Assembly: GCA_032622095.1 (NCBI GenBank) | Contig: CP136063.1 | Span: 78,843,980 to 78,907,979, forward strand | Direction: 5' to 3' | Length of the DNA stretch: 64,000 bases | Origin: Siphonodentalium dalli | Taxonomy: Eukaryota; Mollusca; Scaphopoda; Gadilida; Siphonodentaliidae | Shown: piece after piece, positions 44,273-56,190 of the stretch | Position numbering within the stretch: the first letter of the stretch is position 1 | Layout: each line of letters opens with the position of its first letter | Program-made: the position numbers and the translations under genes | Notes under the pieces: generated by a model | The model's database searches: none | What the model was told of the DNA's origin: nothing | The model's input: only the letters and a program-made list of their open reading frames with translations

Positions 44273-46512
44273 ATTGAGAAGGATAGGATAGGATAGGATA
44301 TTTTATTTCAATATACACATATTAATACATGATACATTTGACAAATATTACATTGTATATTCGAGGGGTTGGCATAGTCAGGCTAGACTGTCTAACGGCA
44401 CCCCCTTAAAGATGAAAAGATGTTACGATAGGCGGTCAGGATTCATTGTGCAATGAACGGCTAAATAATTATGTATCTCACAATGGTTGCATTTAACTGG
44501 ATTATATGCATGGAGGGTATACGTCTAGATAAATCGATTATTGGTTACTCGATGGTTTGTCTCTTTCTTGTCAGTGGGATGTTCATTGAAAGTCGAGTAG
44601 GAATGTGTTGAGTGAGGTTGTGGATTGCGATATAGCGGAAGTCACTTATTGACGAGCTACCACACAGTCGGGACATCTTTGATTGTTGCATTTAATTGTT
44701 GCAGCATATTTTTTAATGCAATCGGCATGTAAACGCCGTTTGAATGTGTGCCTGGATTGGTATGATGTAAATTCGTTATCTAAGTTGTTCAAGATGGTTG
44801 GATAAGAATGGAATGGTAGTTGTTGGGACCAAGATGTTCTTGGTTTAAAACAAAATAGTGGATGCTTTTGCCGGGTGTCTGGTCCGGTTTTGCGTTTCGT
44901 AAACATGTCGGTGAATGATTCTATTAAGCGCATATAATACCAATCATGCATGAAAACAGCCGCTTGTACTTTGTGGATGTCGTAGATTTTGTGTATATTT
45001 TCTCTTTTAAAAAGAGGTTCTGTGTGTCTTATATATTTCTTATTACATAAAACTCGTATCGCGCGTTTTTGAAGCATGAAAATATTTTTGACCGCTGCGA
45101 CGTGTCCCCAAATTTGAACACCGTAGACAAGATGGCTTTGTATTAGAGCATAATATAATGTTTTAAGTGCGCTACCAGGAAAGAAGTGTTTAACTTTATT
45201 GATGTGGTATATGGCATTCACCATTTTAGAACAAACTGAGGACACATGTTTTTTAAAGGTCAGGTTTTCATCTATATGGATTCCTAAGAATTTTGTGGAG
45301 GATTCGTGCTCAAGATTTCCTATCTTATTTAGTTCCGTATTATTTAAGTAAACCTTTATGAAATTCCATTTGTCATCATTGTTCTCTGGGTGTATTAGCA
45401 TATAGTTGCTTTTTTTTGTATTGATCACTAACTTATTGCTACAGCACCAATCAAATATGTTGCGTAACTCATTATTCACATAACTTTCTACAAGGATGCC
45501 ATTTTTTCCACCAGTTACTAGAGTCGTGTCGTCCGCGTATGATAAGATATCCATGGTTGTCGAATTGGACATATCGTTAACGTAAATTAAGAAAATTATC
45601 GATCCCAGTATTGAACCCTGGGGCACTCCACACGTCACTTCCGTTAATTTAGATTTGGTACCATTGAGTTCAACATATTGCCTTCTATTTTGCAGATAGC
45701 TCCGAAACCATGAGTATGCTGTGCCCCGTATGCCATAGTGATCTAGTTTATGAAGTAAAATATCGTGATTTATCGTATCAAATGCTTTTGAGAGGTCGAG
45801 GAATAGAGCTAAAGTGGAATCTCTTGTCATGATGTCATTATTTGAGACAACTTGATCGAGGAGGTGTAATACAGGATGGAAGGTTGAATGATTAGGACGG
45901 AAGCCGTATTGGTGTTTATAGAGTATGTTTTGTTCATTTGAGAAGTCTAGTAATCGTTTATGCATTATTTTTTCGAGAAGTTTCGAGATAGCTGGAAGAA
46001 TGCTGATAGGTCTGTAGTTGGAGATTTCATGAGTGTATTATTTTTTGGGATCGGGACTACTTTAGAAATTTTCATTTTGTTAGGGACTATTCCATGCTCT
46101 AAGGACAAGTTAAAAATATGCAATAATGCTGGGGCTATCTCCTCAATTGTTTCTTTGATAAGTTTAGTTGATATACCATTGAAGTCCCTTGATACTTTCC
46201 CAGTCATAGAGAAACATGTGAGGATGATCTCCCGTATAGAAGTCGGAATTATTTTGAAATTGATGTCGTCTGGTTTGCGGTTATGAAGACAATCTGTAAA
46301 ATGTGAGTCATTTTCATGTTCATTAAGTTGGCTGGTTTCCCGCCCAATTTTTGAGAAAAAGTCATTGAACCTTTCCGATATGAGTTTGGAATTTTCAAGT
46401 TTTCAGTAAAAGTCTTTGTGTTAATATTTGTGTTTCCATTTATCTTCAATGCACCCTTAAGTATTTCCCATGTTTTCTTTAAGTTATTTTTATTTACTTC
46501 TAGAATTGAGAA
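44273..46512 (-). mobile_element. 5'-truncated LINE, minus strand, with target duplication
   Basis: The body is about 44281-46504. On the minus strand it ends TGAAATAAAATATCCTATCC, a (TATCC)n tail (44281-44301). An 8-bp ATTGAGAA lies at both borders (44273-44280 and 46505-46512), a likely target-site duplication. The 5' end is truncated within the linker. Confidence 0.85.
44646..46450 (-). pseudogene. LINE reverse transcriptase, frameshifted near its start
   Basis: A 439-codon frame (45965-44646) holds YGFRPNHST, LFLDLSKAFDTINHDIL, CGVPQGSILGSIIFLIYVND, the catalytic YADDTT (45539-45522), KFLGIHIDENLTFK and a C-terminal CNNQRCPDC. Upstream, DFNGISTKLIKE and MKISKVVPIPKNNT lie in another frame (46207-45965), and linker blocks in further frames up to 46450. 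Frameshifts lie near 46030 and 46380. It is homologous over its whole length to the copy at 28.7-30.8 kb, including the C-terminal CPDC pair. No endonuclease, so it could not move alone. Confidence 0.92.
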
Positions 46513-46522
46513 ATAAGGTCAT

Positions 46523-47295
46523 ACGTAATGACATTAAATCTCAAGAAAACCCGCGAAAACAAAACAAAATCACATTTAATGTTTTAAGTTATTTCCTTCA
46601 TAAAAAGAACCTTCGTGATAATGAACCCTCTCTATACTTTAGGATATAGAATTAACCTTAAAATAACAAAAAACTTCGGAATAGAGAACCTTCGGAATAG
46701 CGAACCTTCGGAATAGTGAACCTTCGGAATAGCGAACATTCAGAATAGAGAACCTTCGGAATAGTGGACCTTCGGGATAGCGAACCTTCGGAATACAGAC
46801 ATGCCCCCCAATATTCATATTATATGCCCAGAGTTCAAAGGTATGGGGCCATAAATTTCTAAAATTGGCTTTTAAAATATTGAACCCCAAATTGGAGCTC
46901 GCGCAGAACAAAACTTCAGTCAAATGTACCTGTGTCATGTCCCAATGCAGGAGGGTCCATATATACCGCAACATTCATATTATATGCCAAGAATTCAAAG
47001 GTATGGGCCCACGTAATGACATTAAATCTCAAGAAAACCAGCGAAAACAAAACAAAATCACATTTAATGTTTTAAGTTATTTCCTTCATAAAAAGAATCT
47101 TCGTGATAATGAACCCGCTCAATACTTTAGAATATAGAATTAACCTTAAAATAACAAAAACCTTCCGAATAGAGAACATTCGGAATAGCGAACCTTCGGA
47201 ATAGTGAACCTTCGAAATAGCGAACATTCAGAATAGAGAACCTTCGGAATAGTGGACCTTCGGGATAGCGAACCTTCGGAACAGAGACATGCCCC
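46523..47295. repeat. 488-bp direct duplication with 16-bp minisatellite
   Basis: ACGTAATGACATTAAATCTC at 46523 recurs at 47011. Both units continue through CACATTTAATGTTTTAAGTT to a run of GAACCTTCGGAATAGC 16-mers (46674-46797 and 47159-47284) and CAGACATGCCCCCCAA. The sequence ATTCATATTATATGCC..GAATTCAAAGGTATGGG also occurs twice (46812, 46972). A partial third copy of the ACGTAATGACATTAAATC start is at 44213. Confidence 0.85.
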
Positions 47296-47850
47296 CCAAG
47301 TACACCGGCGGCGTAAACACATGTGCTAATCTGTGTCGGACTATCGTGACTCTATCGGTACGGTTTACTCAAGTACGAGAATACCTAATCACCCATAATG
47401 CATTCGGCCATTCGTCCACGCGTAAACAAAATTTCCAAAACATCTTACACCGTACACCACTACACACTGTACAAGAGATGTTCATGTCGTGCATTTGACA
47501 GTTTGAATTCTTGTGTCGGATCGGCAAACTTCCATTGTTTGATAACCCTCTGTGAAAAGAAACAGTTGCGGACATCTTTGACTGCGTGTTGCTTTTACAG
47601 TTTATGAATATGACCACGAGTTCCGTTGTGCAACGCATTCTGCAAGAAAACTCGACATTCCATGTTGCATAACCTGTATATTATGTTATTAACCTCTTTA
47701 AAATCACTTGGCATTCGTCTGTATTTGAATGACATGAGACTCACTTGAACCTTTTACTTACCTGACTTTTAGAAAAAGTATCTCAGACTGAACTGTTTAA
47801 TTATTCATATGTTCCTATTTCTGCATTATGTGCAAGCCAAGCTACATGTA
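47296..47850. other. Intergenic DNA, nothing recognised
   Basis: No gene or element seen. Confidence 0.35.
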
Positions 47851-48209
47851 TATGTGACCCGCCATATCAAATCCAGTCGTAAGTCGGGATTTGTTTTACC
47901 CTGTGCCAATGCATTATCTTATATATGCGAGTCGACCATAGGTCGCCTCGCATATAAGAGAATGCATAGGCCTAACAATTTTTTACAATTTTAATAATTT
48001 GTTCTTGTATTCTTTAACAATTTTATAATTTCACCCATACAGAGACCCAGACAAACATGAGCAGATGACACTCTTCTATATGCTTCTATATATGTATGGG
48101 GCTCCCTGCAGGGTAATGGATGTTTTTTTATTTTATGTCCTAAAAAGTGTAAGAAACATTTATTTAAAAAAAATGATAACTTAAATTGTTAGGCCAATGC
48201 ATTCTCTAA

Positions 48210-49537
48210 CCCTTGGAACAAACGTCGCACTACCGACGAATCGAATTCAATTATTTGAATTAGATTCGTCGGTAGTGCGACGTTTGTTGCAAATAAATGC
48301 GAGTAGACGCACTACCGACGAAGAATGCGTGTGGTCAACACGAATTTAATTGCTGATGGGTCTGAGATCCGTGTTTGAAACAAACGTCGCATCACCGTCG
48401 ACTCGAATTTAAATCGGAGACATGCAAACGAGCTACATAATGATATGCTAATGAGGGGATTCCAATGCAAACTGGAAAACACCAACGAGCATGACGTAAT
48501 TTGGTGGTATTTGAATTCGAGTCGACGATAGTGCGACGTTTGTTTCAAATTAAATGCGAGTAGACGCACTGAATAAATATTTATTTCGTTTGGATATACA
48601 CGCTATACGGAATGCGCATGGACGTGTGCAAATTTCACATCAACCGTCCTATACATTACTACTATTGGGATCTTGGACGTAACAATACAGATGAACGATG
48701 GGTTGAAATTGTTCTTGTAATTTGATTTTCTCCAATAATGAATTATTGGGGAATTTGTTGTTTTTAGACCAACGTTTGCAACATTTGACTGAAATGGCCA
48801 TCAGTCGGGAAGTCTGTGTCCTGGTCCCTCATGACCCCCGTGGCCAACCAAAACAAAAAAACTACTAATTATTTTCCTATGGTTTTGTTAAAAATTATGA
48901 ACTTAAATGGTTATCAGTTGGAAATTTTCCAACCTTCGTGGGGGTGTCAAGTTGTAAATTTTCAACACTTGGAAAGCTTGAGGCCAGTCTAATGCTATGG
49001 ATTTTTGGTTGCGGTTTTCATGTTTAAAGTTTTTCTCCCGCTGTGCCCAACTATGATCGGATTTTCAGGTTCAGATCTCTGATTTGTCTTCTACTGGCAG
49101 AACCATGGCCCGCCCAGTGCACGATCACAAGTCTACTGATCCATTCAGTCAGGCATGTGAAAGAACAGCCAAGCGGGTTGCAAATTGAATTTGCATTGAA
49201 TTTACATGTCCGACCTAAAATATGTATAAAATACCTACGAAATAGCTATATAAAACCAATAATGTCCACTCCTCAGAATAGTAACATTAATTTCGTCGCT
49301 TGGAAGTCAAAAGCCACATGTTCTCACTAATTTTTACGTTTTAGAATTGTTATAAATCTTCCTATTTTAGCCGTTTTGACCAAAACCGTTATGAACGCTT
49401 TATGCCATTTTAAGAAATTATTTAGATTCGTCTTGAATTAAATGCGACGTTTGTTCCAACAGACGAATTATGAATTAAACTCGAGTCTAATTCTAATTGA
49501 ATTCGATTCGTCGGTAGTGCGACGTTTGTTCCAAGGG
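48210..49537. mobile_element. Nested element with CCCTTGGAACAAACGTCGCA ends
   Basis: The 38-bp terminal inverted repeat starts CCCTTGGAACAAACGTCGCA and continues as CTACCGACGAATCGAATTC. Flanks are TAA and TTA, consistent with a worn TTAA site. Inside, AACGTCGCA..GTCGACTCGAATT arms recur (48380-48565), forming a second palindrome. It interrupts a host-element palindrome, so it inserted later. Confidence 0.8.
48700..48985. repeat. Dispersed degenerate repeat
   Basis: GGAATTTGTTGTTTTTAGACC and TGAAATGGCCATCAGT match the repeats near 10.1 and 34.2 kb; a second GGTTATCAGTTGGAAATTTT block follows at 48908. Confidence 0.5.
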
Positions 49538-49645
49538 TTATATATACGAGGCGACCTATGGTCGACTCGCATATATAAGAGAATGCATTGGCACAGGGTA
49601 AAAAAATCCCGACTTACGACTGGATTTGATATGGCGGGTCACATA

Positions 49646-50284
49646 TTCGTTTACCATCAAATTTCAATATTACAAAAAAGCACAGTTATTTCTGCCAGCC
49701 AACGATAGATTTGAATATGTTGATGTGAGTATATTCTACAAATTTCATCAGAGATCTGCAATGTAATATATGAACTACCCCCACCCTGCACGGGTATTCG
49801 ACTCACTGATGGGAACAAGTCTGAGACCATGAAAATGTTCACATATCCCAAACAAAAAACACACTGTCCAACCGATTGGTAGCATTTCAGAGCAAATGGC
49901 GCCCCCCGGGGCAAATTGTCTTTTTGACCAAATAAAAAAGCAAACCATTAAATTGGTACCTATGTTTTGCAATAAAATTGTTGTGGGAAGGAATATATAA
50001 TCAGTTTTGCCATTATCAGTTATAACCGGAGGTCACCTGGCGATGTCCGGTTTATATGTGGACTAAATGACTTGTGTTTGAAGCATTCAAAATTAGTTTG
50101 ATAAAATGAAGTGTGCTGGAAGTCGAAAAACAGCATGCACCAACTCAGTGGTTGTTCAAATTTCCATATATCTTATAAGGGCATTTTGAGGGTTTTTATA
50201 CGTCATTACAGGACTTCGTTGTACTTGTGTGGGTACTCTGGAGGTTTTTATACATCATTACCGGGCTACATTGTACTTTAGAAT
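49646..50284. other. Intergenic DNA, nothing recognised
   Basis: No gene or element seen. Confidence 0.35.
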
Positions 50285-50540
50285 TTAAACGGCATGCGAC
50301 AGAAAACAGCGTTCCGCATTAGTCTATTCCTGATATGGTAGAAATAAAGAGCGTTTATTTCACCTATGTACAAAACATTGAAAACAACTGGACAATAGCT
50401 GTGACCATGGGAAGTATTTCTCAGAGATTATGAAGCCGGTATATCAACATTTCGTGTATTTGTCAACCTCTTATACCTCCTTCCAAATTACGTGGACAAA
50501 ACATTGCAGCGCGAATGAACCAGGCCCGTTTAAATGTGAA
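50285..50540 (+). repeat. Dispersed repeat, copy 2, with TTTAAACGG ends
   Basis: Begins ATTTAAACGGCATGCGAC and ends GGCCCGTTTAAATG, short inverted ends that may include a TTAA target. The interior matches 35640-35897. Confidence 0.7.
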
Positions 50541-50870
50541 TACTTTTACCATATTTCTGTTTGAGGCAATATCCTGTGCAATATCCATATATTTATTTAG
50601 CTCTAGTGACATCAGTTGGCCTGTCCTTTCACTATTATGACATTGCGTAGGTGTGCATCGATAGTCGTGGTCCTGTTGACATTATTTTACATTCCATTGG
50701 GAAACGTGCCTGTGCGTAATTGCAGTAAATTTCCACATCAGTGACACAGCAAGGGGACATAATTAAATTACAAACGAATTATATACCAACTTGGAGTTCT
50801 GATGACTGTGCCAATTCTGTGTAGGCTTTGATGGCCAGATATCGAGGCAGTCTTATTTTGTTTTGAACAG
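50541..50870. other. Intergenic DNA, nothing recognised
   Basis: No gene or element seen. Confidence 0.35.
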
Positions 50871-51170
50871 ATGACTATACGTGCGTTGCGGTGGCTTTGT
50901 GTATAGCGGCTCACCGGCGGAAAACAGCTTTCACCATCGCTCTCGTCTGCTCATGTTTGTCTGGGGCTCTGTATGGGTGAAATTATAAAATTGTTAAAGA
51001 ATACAAGAAAACATTATTAAAATTGTAAAAAAATGTTAGGCAAATGCATTCTCTAATATATGCGAGGCTACCTATTATATGGTCGACTCGCATATATAAG
51101 AGAATGCATTGGCACAGGGTAACAAAATCCAGACTTACAGAAACAGCTTTCACCATCGCTCTCGGTTAGA
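50871..51170 (-). mobile_element. 195-bp insertion flanked by 24-bp direct repeats
   Basis: AAACAGCTTTCACCATCGCT followed by CTCG occurs at 50922-50945 and 51141-51164. Between them, 50946-51140 is an inverted partial copy of 47885-48070: the CCCATACAGAG and GTTTGTCTGGG region, the A-rich stretch and the GCATTCTCTTATATATGCGA palindrome. The flanking sequence (GTGCGTTGCGG..GGCGGAAAACAGC) is itself an end of the element at 54466-55571, which shows the uninterrupted form. Confidence 0.75.
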
Positions 51171-51407
51171 GTCATTTTTTGTCCATAATATGTTTTCGAG
51201 AGAGCTGTCTTTTTCTATGTTAACACCGATGATAGGCACAACGAATGAATATTATAAATTTCAAACAAGTTCCACATAATTATGCAATACATGCAAGTTT
51301 CATTGTGGGCTAAGTTCGACAGCCAAGGTCTCTCTGATTGCTGTGAAACGTACGCGATATGTTTGGATGAAGTGTCCGAAAACTTAATTTCCGTCGAAGT
51401 ACTCGGC
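51171..51407. other. Spacer
   Basis: Nothing recognised. Confidence 0.35.
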
Positions 51408-54240
51408 TGTATTTTGGGGTGTGACTAAACACCGCCCGGACCAGCCCGGACCAGCCCGGACCAGCCCGGGCCAGCCCGGGCCAGCCCGGACCATCCCGGA
51501 CCCCCATATGGACTATATGAGTGATTTTAAGGGCAACATAAGTGCAGGGGTGTCATGGAAACCCACTCAGGGTCGCTATTAACCCTCAAAATGCCGGCAT
51601 CGGCGAAAATGTTCGCCGCGAAATGAAGTTAAAAGCCCGGACCGCCCCTGCTGCGTCCAGGTGTGATTTTAGTATCCATATCTGTGCGAGGGTGTTAATG
51701 AAACCCAAATACGCACGGAGAGTGGTTAATGTCAAACGGAAGTGCCGTTTATTAACCCCTAAACTTCCCAGATTAAGCCAGCATAACAAAATTGCGCCCC
51801 CAATAAACAAACTCACAGCCCGGACCCCCTTAATGTCCTCATACTTCTAATAACTCCTTACATATGTGTTGTGGAATTACCCTCGACTACACTCACGAAG
51901 ATACAAGGGCGAGTCGCCCACAAATCCCTGGCAATTAACCCCCAAAATGCCGCCATCGACTATTATGTTTACCCATAACGACGCTGACAGCCCGGACCAG
52001 CCCGGACCAATCCGGTCCAGCCAGGACCCCCCATATGGACTATATGAGTGATGTAAAGGCCAATGTAAGTGCAGTGGTGTCATGGAAACACACTCAGGGT
52101 CGCTATTAACCCTCAAAATGCCGGCATCGGCGAAAATGTTCGCCGCGAAATGAAGCTAACAGCCCGGACCGCCCCTGCTGCGTCCAGGTGTGATTTTAGT
52201 ATTCATATCTGTGCGAGGGTGTTATAGTCCATATGGGGGGTCCGGGCTGTGAGTTTGTTTATTGGGGGCGCAATTTTGTAATTCTAGCTGAATCTGGGAA
52301 TTTTAGGGGTTAATAAGCGGCACTTCCGTTTGACCTTGACCACTCTCCGTGCGTATTTGGATTTCATTAACACCCTCGCACAGATATGAATACTAAAATT
52401 ACACCTGGACGCAGCAGGGGCGGTCCGGGCTGTTAGCTTCATTTCGCGGCGAACATTTTCGCCGATGCCGGCATTTTGATGGTTAATAGCGACCTTGAGT
52501 GGGTTTCCATGACACCCCTGCACTTATATTGGCCTTAAAATCACTCATATAGACCATATGGGGGTCCGGGTTGGACCGGGATGGTCCGGGCTGGTCCGGG
52601 CTGTCAGCGTCGTTATCGGTAAACATAATCGGCGATGGCGGCGGCATTTTGGGGGTTAATTGCCAGGCATTCGTAGGCGACTCGCCCTTGTATCTTCTTG
52701 AGTGTAGTCGAGGGTAGTTCCACAACACATATGTAAGGGGTTATTAGAAGTACGAGGACATTAAGGGGTCCGGGCTGTGAGTTTGTTTATTGGGGGCGCA
52801 ATTTTGTAATTCTGGCTTAATCTGGGAAGTTTAGGGGTTAATAAGCGGCACTTCCGTTTGACCTTGACCACTCTCCGTGCGTATTTGGGTTTCTTTAACA
52901 CCCTCGCACAGATATGAATACTAAAATCACACCTGGACGCAGCAGGGTCGGTCCGGGATGTTAGCTTCATTTCGCGGCGAACTTTTTCGCCGATGCCGGC
53001 ATTTTGAGGGTTAATAGCGACCCTGAGTGGGTTTCCATGACACCCCTGCACTTATATTGGCCCTAAAATCACTCATATAGTCCATATGGGGGGTCCGGGC
53101 TGGACCGGGATGGTCCGGGCTGGTCCGGGCTGTCAGCGTCGTTATCGGTAAACATAATCGGCGATGGCGGCATTTTGGGGGTTAATTGCCAGGCATTCGT
53201 GGGCGACTCGCCCTTGTGTCTTCGTGAGTGTAGTCGAGTGTAGTTCCACAACACATATGTAAGGGGTTATTAGAAGTACGAGGACATTAAGGGGTCCGGG
53301 CTGTGAGTTTGTTTATTGGGGGCACAATTTTGTAATTCTGGCTGAATCTGGGAATTTTAGGGGTTAATAAGCGGCACTTCCGTTTGACCTTGACCACTCT
53401 CCGTGCGTATTTGGGTTTCTTTAACACCCTCGCACAGATATGAATACTAAAATCACACCTGGACGCAGCATGGTCGGTCCGGGATGTTAGCTTCATTTCG
53501 CGGCGAACATTTTCGCCGATGCCGGCATTTTGAGGGTTAATAGCGACCCTGATTGGGTTTCCATGACACCCCTGCACTTATATTGGCCTTAAAATCACTC
53601 TTATAGTCAATATGGGGGGTCCGGGATGGACCGGGATGGTCCGGGCTGGTCCGGGCTGTCAGCGTCGTTATCGCGGTAAACATAATCGGCGATGGCGGCA
53701 TTTTGGGGGTTAATTGCCAGGCATTCGTGGGCGACTCGCCCTTGTATCTTCGTGAGTGTAGTCGAGGGTAGTTCCACAACACATATGTAAGGAGTTATTA
53801 GAAGTACGAGGACAATAAGGGGGTCCGGGCTGTGAGTTTGTTTATTGGGGGAGCTATTTTGTAATTCTGGATGAATCTGGGAAGTTTAGGGGTTAATAAA
53901 CGGCACTTCCGTTTGACCTTGATCACTCTCCGAGCGTATTTGGGTTTCATTAACACCCTCGCACAGATATGAATACTAAAATCACACCTGGACGCAGCAG
54001 GGCGGTCCGGGCTGTTAGCTTCATTTCGCGGCGAAAATTTTCGCCGATGCCGGCATTTTGAGGGTTAATAGCGACCCTGAGTGGATTTCCATGACACCCC
54101 TGCACTTATATTGCCCTTAAAATCACTCATATAGTCCATATGGGTGGTCCGGGCTGGTCCGGGCTGGTCCGGGCTGGCCCGGGCTGGTCCGGGCTGGTCC
54201 GGGCTGGTCTGGGCGGTCTTTAGTCACACCGGTATTTTGG
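51408..54240. mobile_element. Fold-back DNA element with 10-bp target duplication (family member 2)
   Basis: The body 51418-54230 begins GGTGTGACTAAACACCGCCC and ends with the inverse, after tandem GGACCAGCCC units at each tip. Flanks TGTATTTTGG and GGTATTTTGG match at 9 of 10 positions. A 526-528-bp unit occurs about 1.3 times in plus orientation (51.54-52.22 kb) and four times inverted (right-hand landmarks GACACCCCTG at 52511, 53039, 53565, 54093). Orientation switches at about 52220. Each unit carries GGCATTTTGAGGGTTAATAG and GGGCGACTCGCCCTTGT blocks. Open frames of 60-100 codons recur in every unit only because the units are copies. Confidence 0.88.
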
Positions 54241-54465
54241 GTTCGTTTATAGCACTCATCTAACTTGCTATGAGATGCTCGTAGCGAACAATGACCTGTG
54301 CGTAGCATAACCAGGGCTTTCTGGCTGAACAACAAACAGAAAACCCACTGATATCGAGTACACTTTAACTGTTGACATTTCGAAGCTAAACTATGCTATT
54401 GATTGGCTATTTTCGGCGCTATTATGTTCATATATGTGGTGCATTCTTTAAAATTGCATGTATTC
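54241..54465. other. Spacer
   Basis: Nothing recognised. Confidence 0.35.
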
Positions 54466-55571
54466 ACACCTTACACCCGGATCTGTGCGTTGCGGGGGCG
54501 CTGTGTATATTGTTTTCCGGCGGGAAAACAACTTTCACCATCGCTCCCGGTTAGATGTAAATTTCACTCAAACAGTCAAGCAAGTGGGTGGCATTAACGC
54601 CATTTGAGACGATAATTTGTTGATATGTAAATCAATTACCTTGGAATTTGAATATAGAAGACTGTTCTATTTATTGGAAAATGTGACCAGTGTGCAAATA
54701 CAAATTGTGTTATCGTACAAATCAAGTGTGTGATAATCAGACCTAGATTAGGCAGTGCATGCATGGTACCAATGCCCAATGCTATCAATGCCCCGTGTGT
54801 AATTCCACCATTTATGTACGAAACAGATCGTTTTTCATTAGCGTATGCATTTATAATATACAGATGGTTTTGTAACTGTTGGAAATTAATTATTGTGCCA
54901 TCGTATGCGGTCTTATCATTCTCGCCAGTAATAAGGTGTATTTGCAGGTATACGTAGGACCAGGAATAGCAAACAAACTGGAAAATATGCATGGAAATTG
55001 ATATTGACCTTCATCAATAATTCCAATCGCGCGAAAAATCCCCCCACTGCTTGGCCCAGTGACTTACTATCATGTCTATGTGGGGAATATGATGGCGTTA
55101 TGCTCGTTTTCTACGATGCAAGTGGTATGGGCTCGATTGTGATCAGCCGTATTGTTTGAGCGTAGTTTGAATGTTCAATTTGAGCAAAATCGCAGATAAT
55201 CGTAAATTGAAAACGCGCTATAAACATCTCATAACAAACTTGTGGGTGCTATATGCATGCCATAACGGTGTTATAAACGTTCCATAATTTCTGCATATGA
55301 CATGCATCTTGGCCTGATTTTTCAATGAACTGAGATTGGGTGCCATTGTATAAACAAGATTTACAGCACGCATTCAGAAAAAGTGTCTGCAGCGTAGGTT
55401 TTCTGGATGGTTATCACACACTTCGCCAGATTTGTATACGATATGACAATTTTTGATTTGCACATTGGCGACATTTTCCAATAAATAGAACAGTCTTCTA
55501 TATTAAAATTCCATGCTAATCGGTGTACATATAAACCACCGCAACGCACAGGTCCGGTGCAAGGAGTGTAG
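54466..55571. mobile_element. Element with long inverted arms around CTGTGCGTTGCGG
   Basis: The left arm has CCGGATCTGTGCGTTGCGG and TAGAAGACTGTTCTATTTAT then TGGAAAATGTG; the right arm has the inverse of both (about 55474-55560). Arms span roughly 200 bp with gaps. No coding region; target duplication not found. An interrupted end of the same family lies at 50871-51170. Confidence 0.7.
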
Positions 55572-55679
55572 ATGAATTTTAGAGAAACTGAAAGCAAACA
55601 GAAATTATCATGTAAATGTCCGCATATAAGTGGAAGTCCGTATAAGCGACGGTGTGTACGATGCCTCGGGGCCCATTAA

Positions 55680-56190
55680 ATACTGACAGGATCATACGTA
55701 TATCAATACGAAGTATTCCTGGGCATATCCTCTCGATAACATACGAAGGATCTTCTGCTGGAATGGCTATCGAGGTAGGATCCATCGATAACACTTCTTA
55801 GAGCATCAAGCAGAAGGAAAGGTGTTAACTCTAAATAGAACGAACTTTAATAAATAATTAATTAATAATTACTAAATAACGGAGCTATTATTTTTGCGAA
55901 ATAACGGAACTATTTGATTTTTTTTTTAACGATTAGTATTGTCTATTGACTTACCGTATACACCAAAGTCTAACACTTGTGGTGTTGTGAATTCTTTCAT
56001 ACAAATCTCGGTTATTTCGTTAAAGTACGTTCTATTTAGAGTTATCACCCTTCCCTCAGCTTCAACTGATGATCCTCTATTAATATATGCTTTATCGATG
56101 AATCATACATCGATAGTCATTCCCGGTGAAGATGCTACGTATGTTGTTGAGATGTATCTGCCCCGGGATAATTCGTATATATACGGTGGA
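55680..56190. repeat. Inverted repeat with arms of about 170 bp
   Basis: On the minus strand the left arm reads GATGGATCCTACCTCGATAG; the right arm on the plus strand reads GATGAATCATACATCGATAG, with similarity continuing through AGAAGATNCTNCGTATGTT. Nearer the centre, CTCTAAATAGAACG pairs with CGTTCTATTTAGAG. The two arms encode similar peptides only because they are copies. Confidence 0.7.

Larger units (their letters stand above)
47851..49645. mobile_element. Composite element with TATGTGACCCGCCATATC ends
   Basis: The left end TATGTGACCCGCCATATCAA runs on through TCCAGTCGTAAGTCGGGATTT to ACCCTGTGCCAATGCATT; the right end (about 49580-49645) is its inverse. Next to each end is one CATTCTCTTATATATGCGAG palindrome, the same module as in the piggyBac-like elements. 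A second element (48210-49537) lies inside the right-hand palindrome. No transposase. Confidence 0.8.

Noticed and set aside
46674-47284. Regular short repeats considered as a CRISPR-like array
   Set aside because: Repeats are contiguous 16-mers without unique spacers, in a eukaryotic transposon context.
51542-53782. Recurring frames of 60-100 codons (starting MQGCHGNP or MLWNYPRLH) in each unit
   Set aside because: They recur because the 527-bp units are copies. Amino-acid changes and frame breaks between copies look neutral, and no domain is recognisable.
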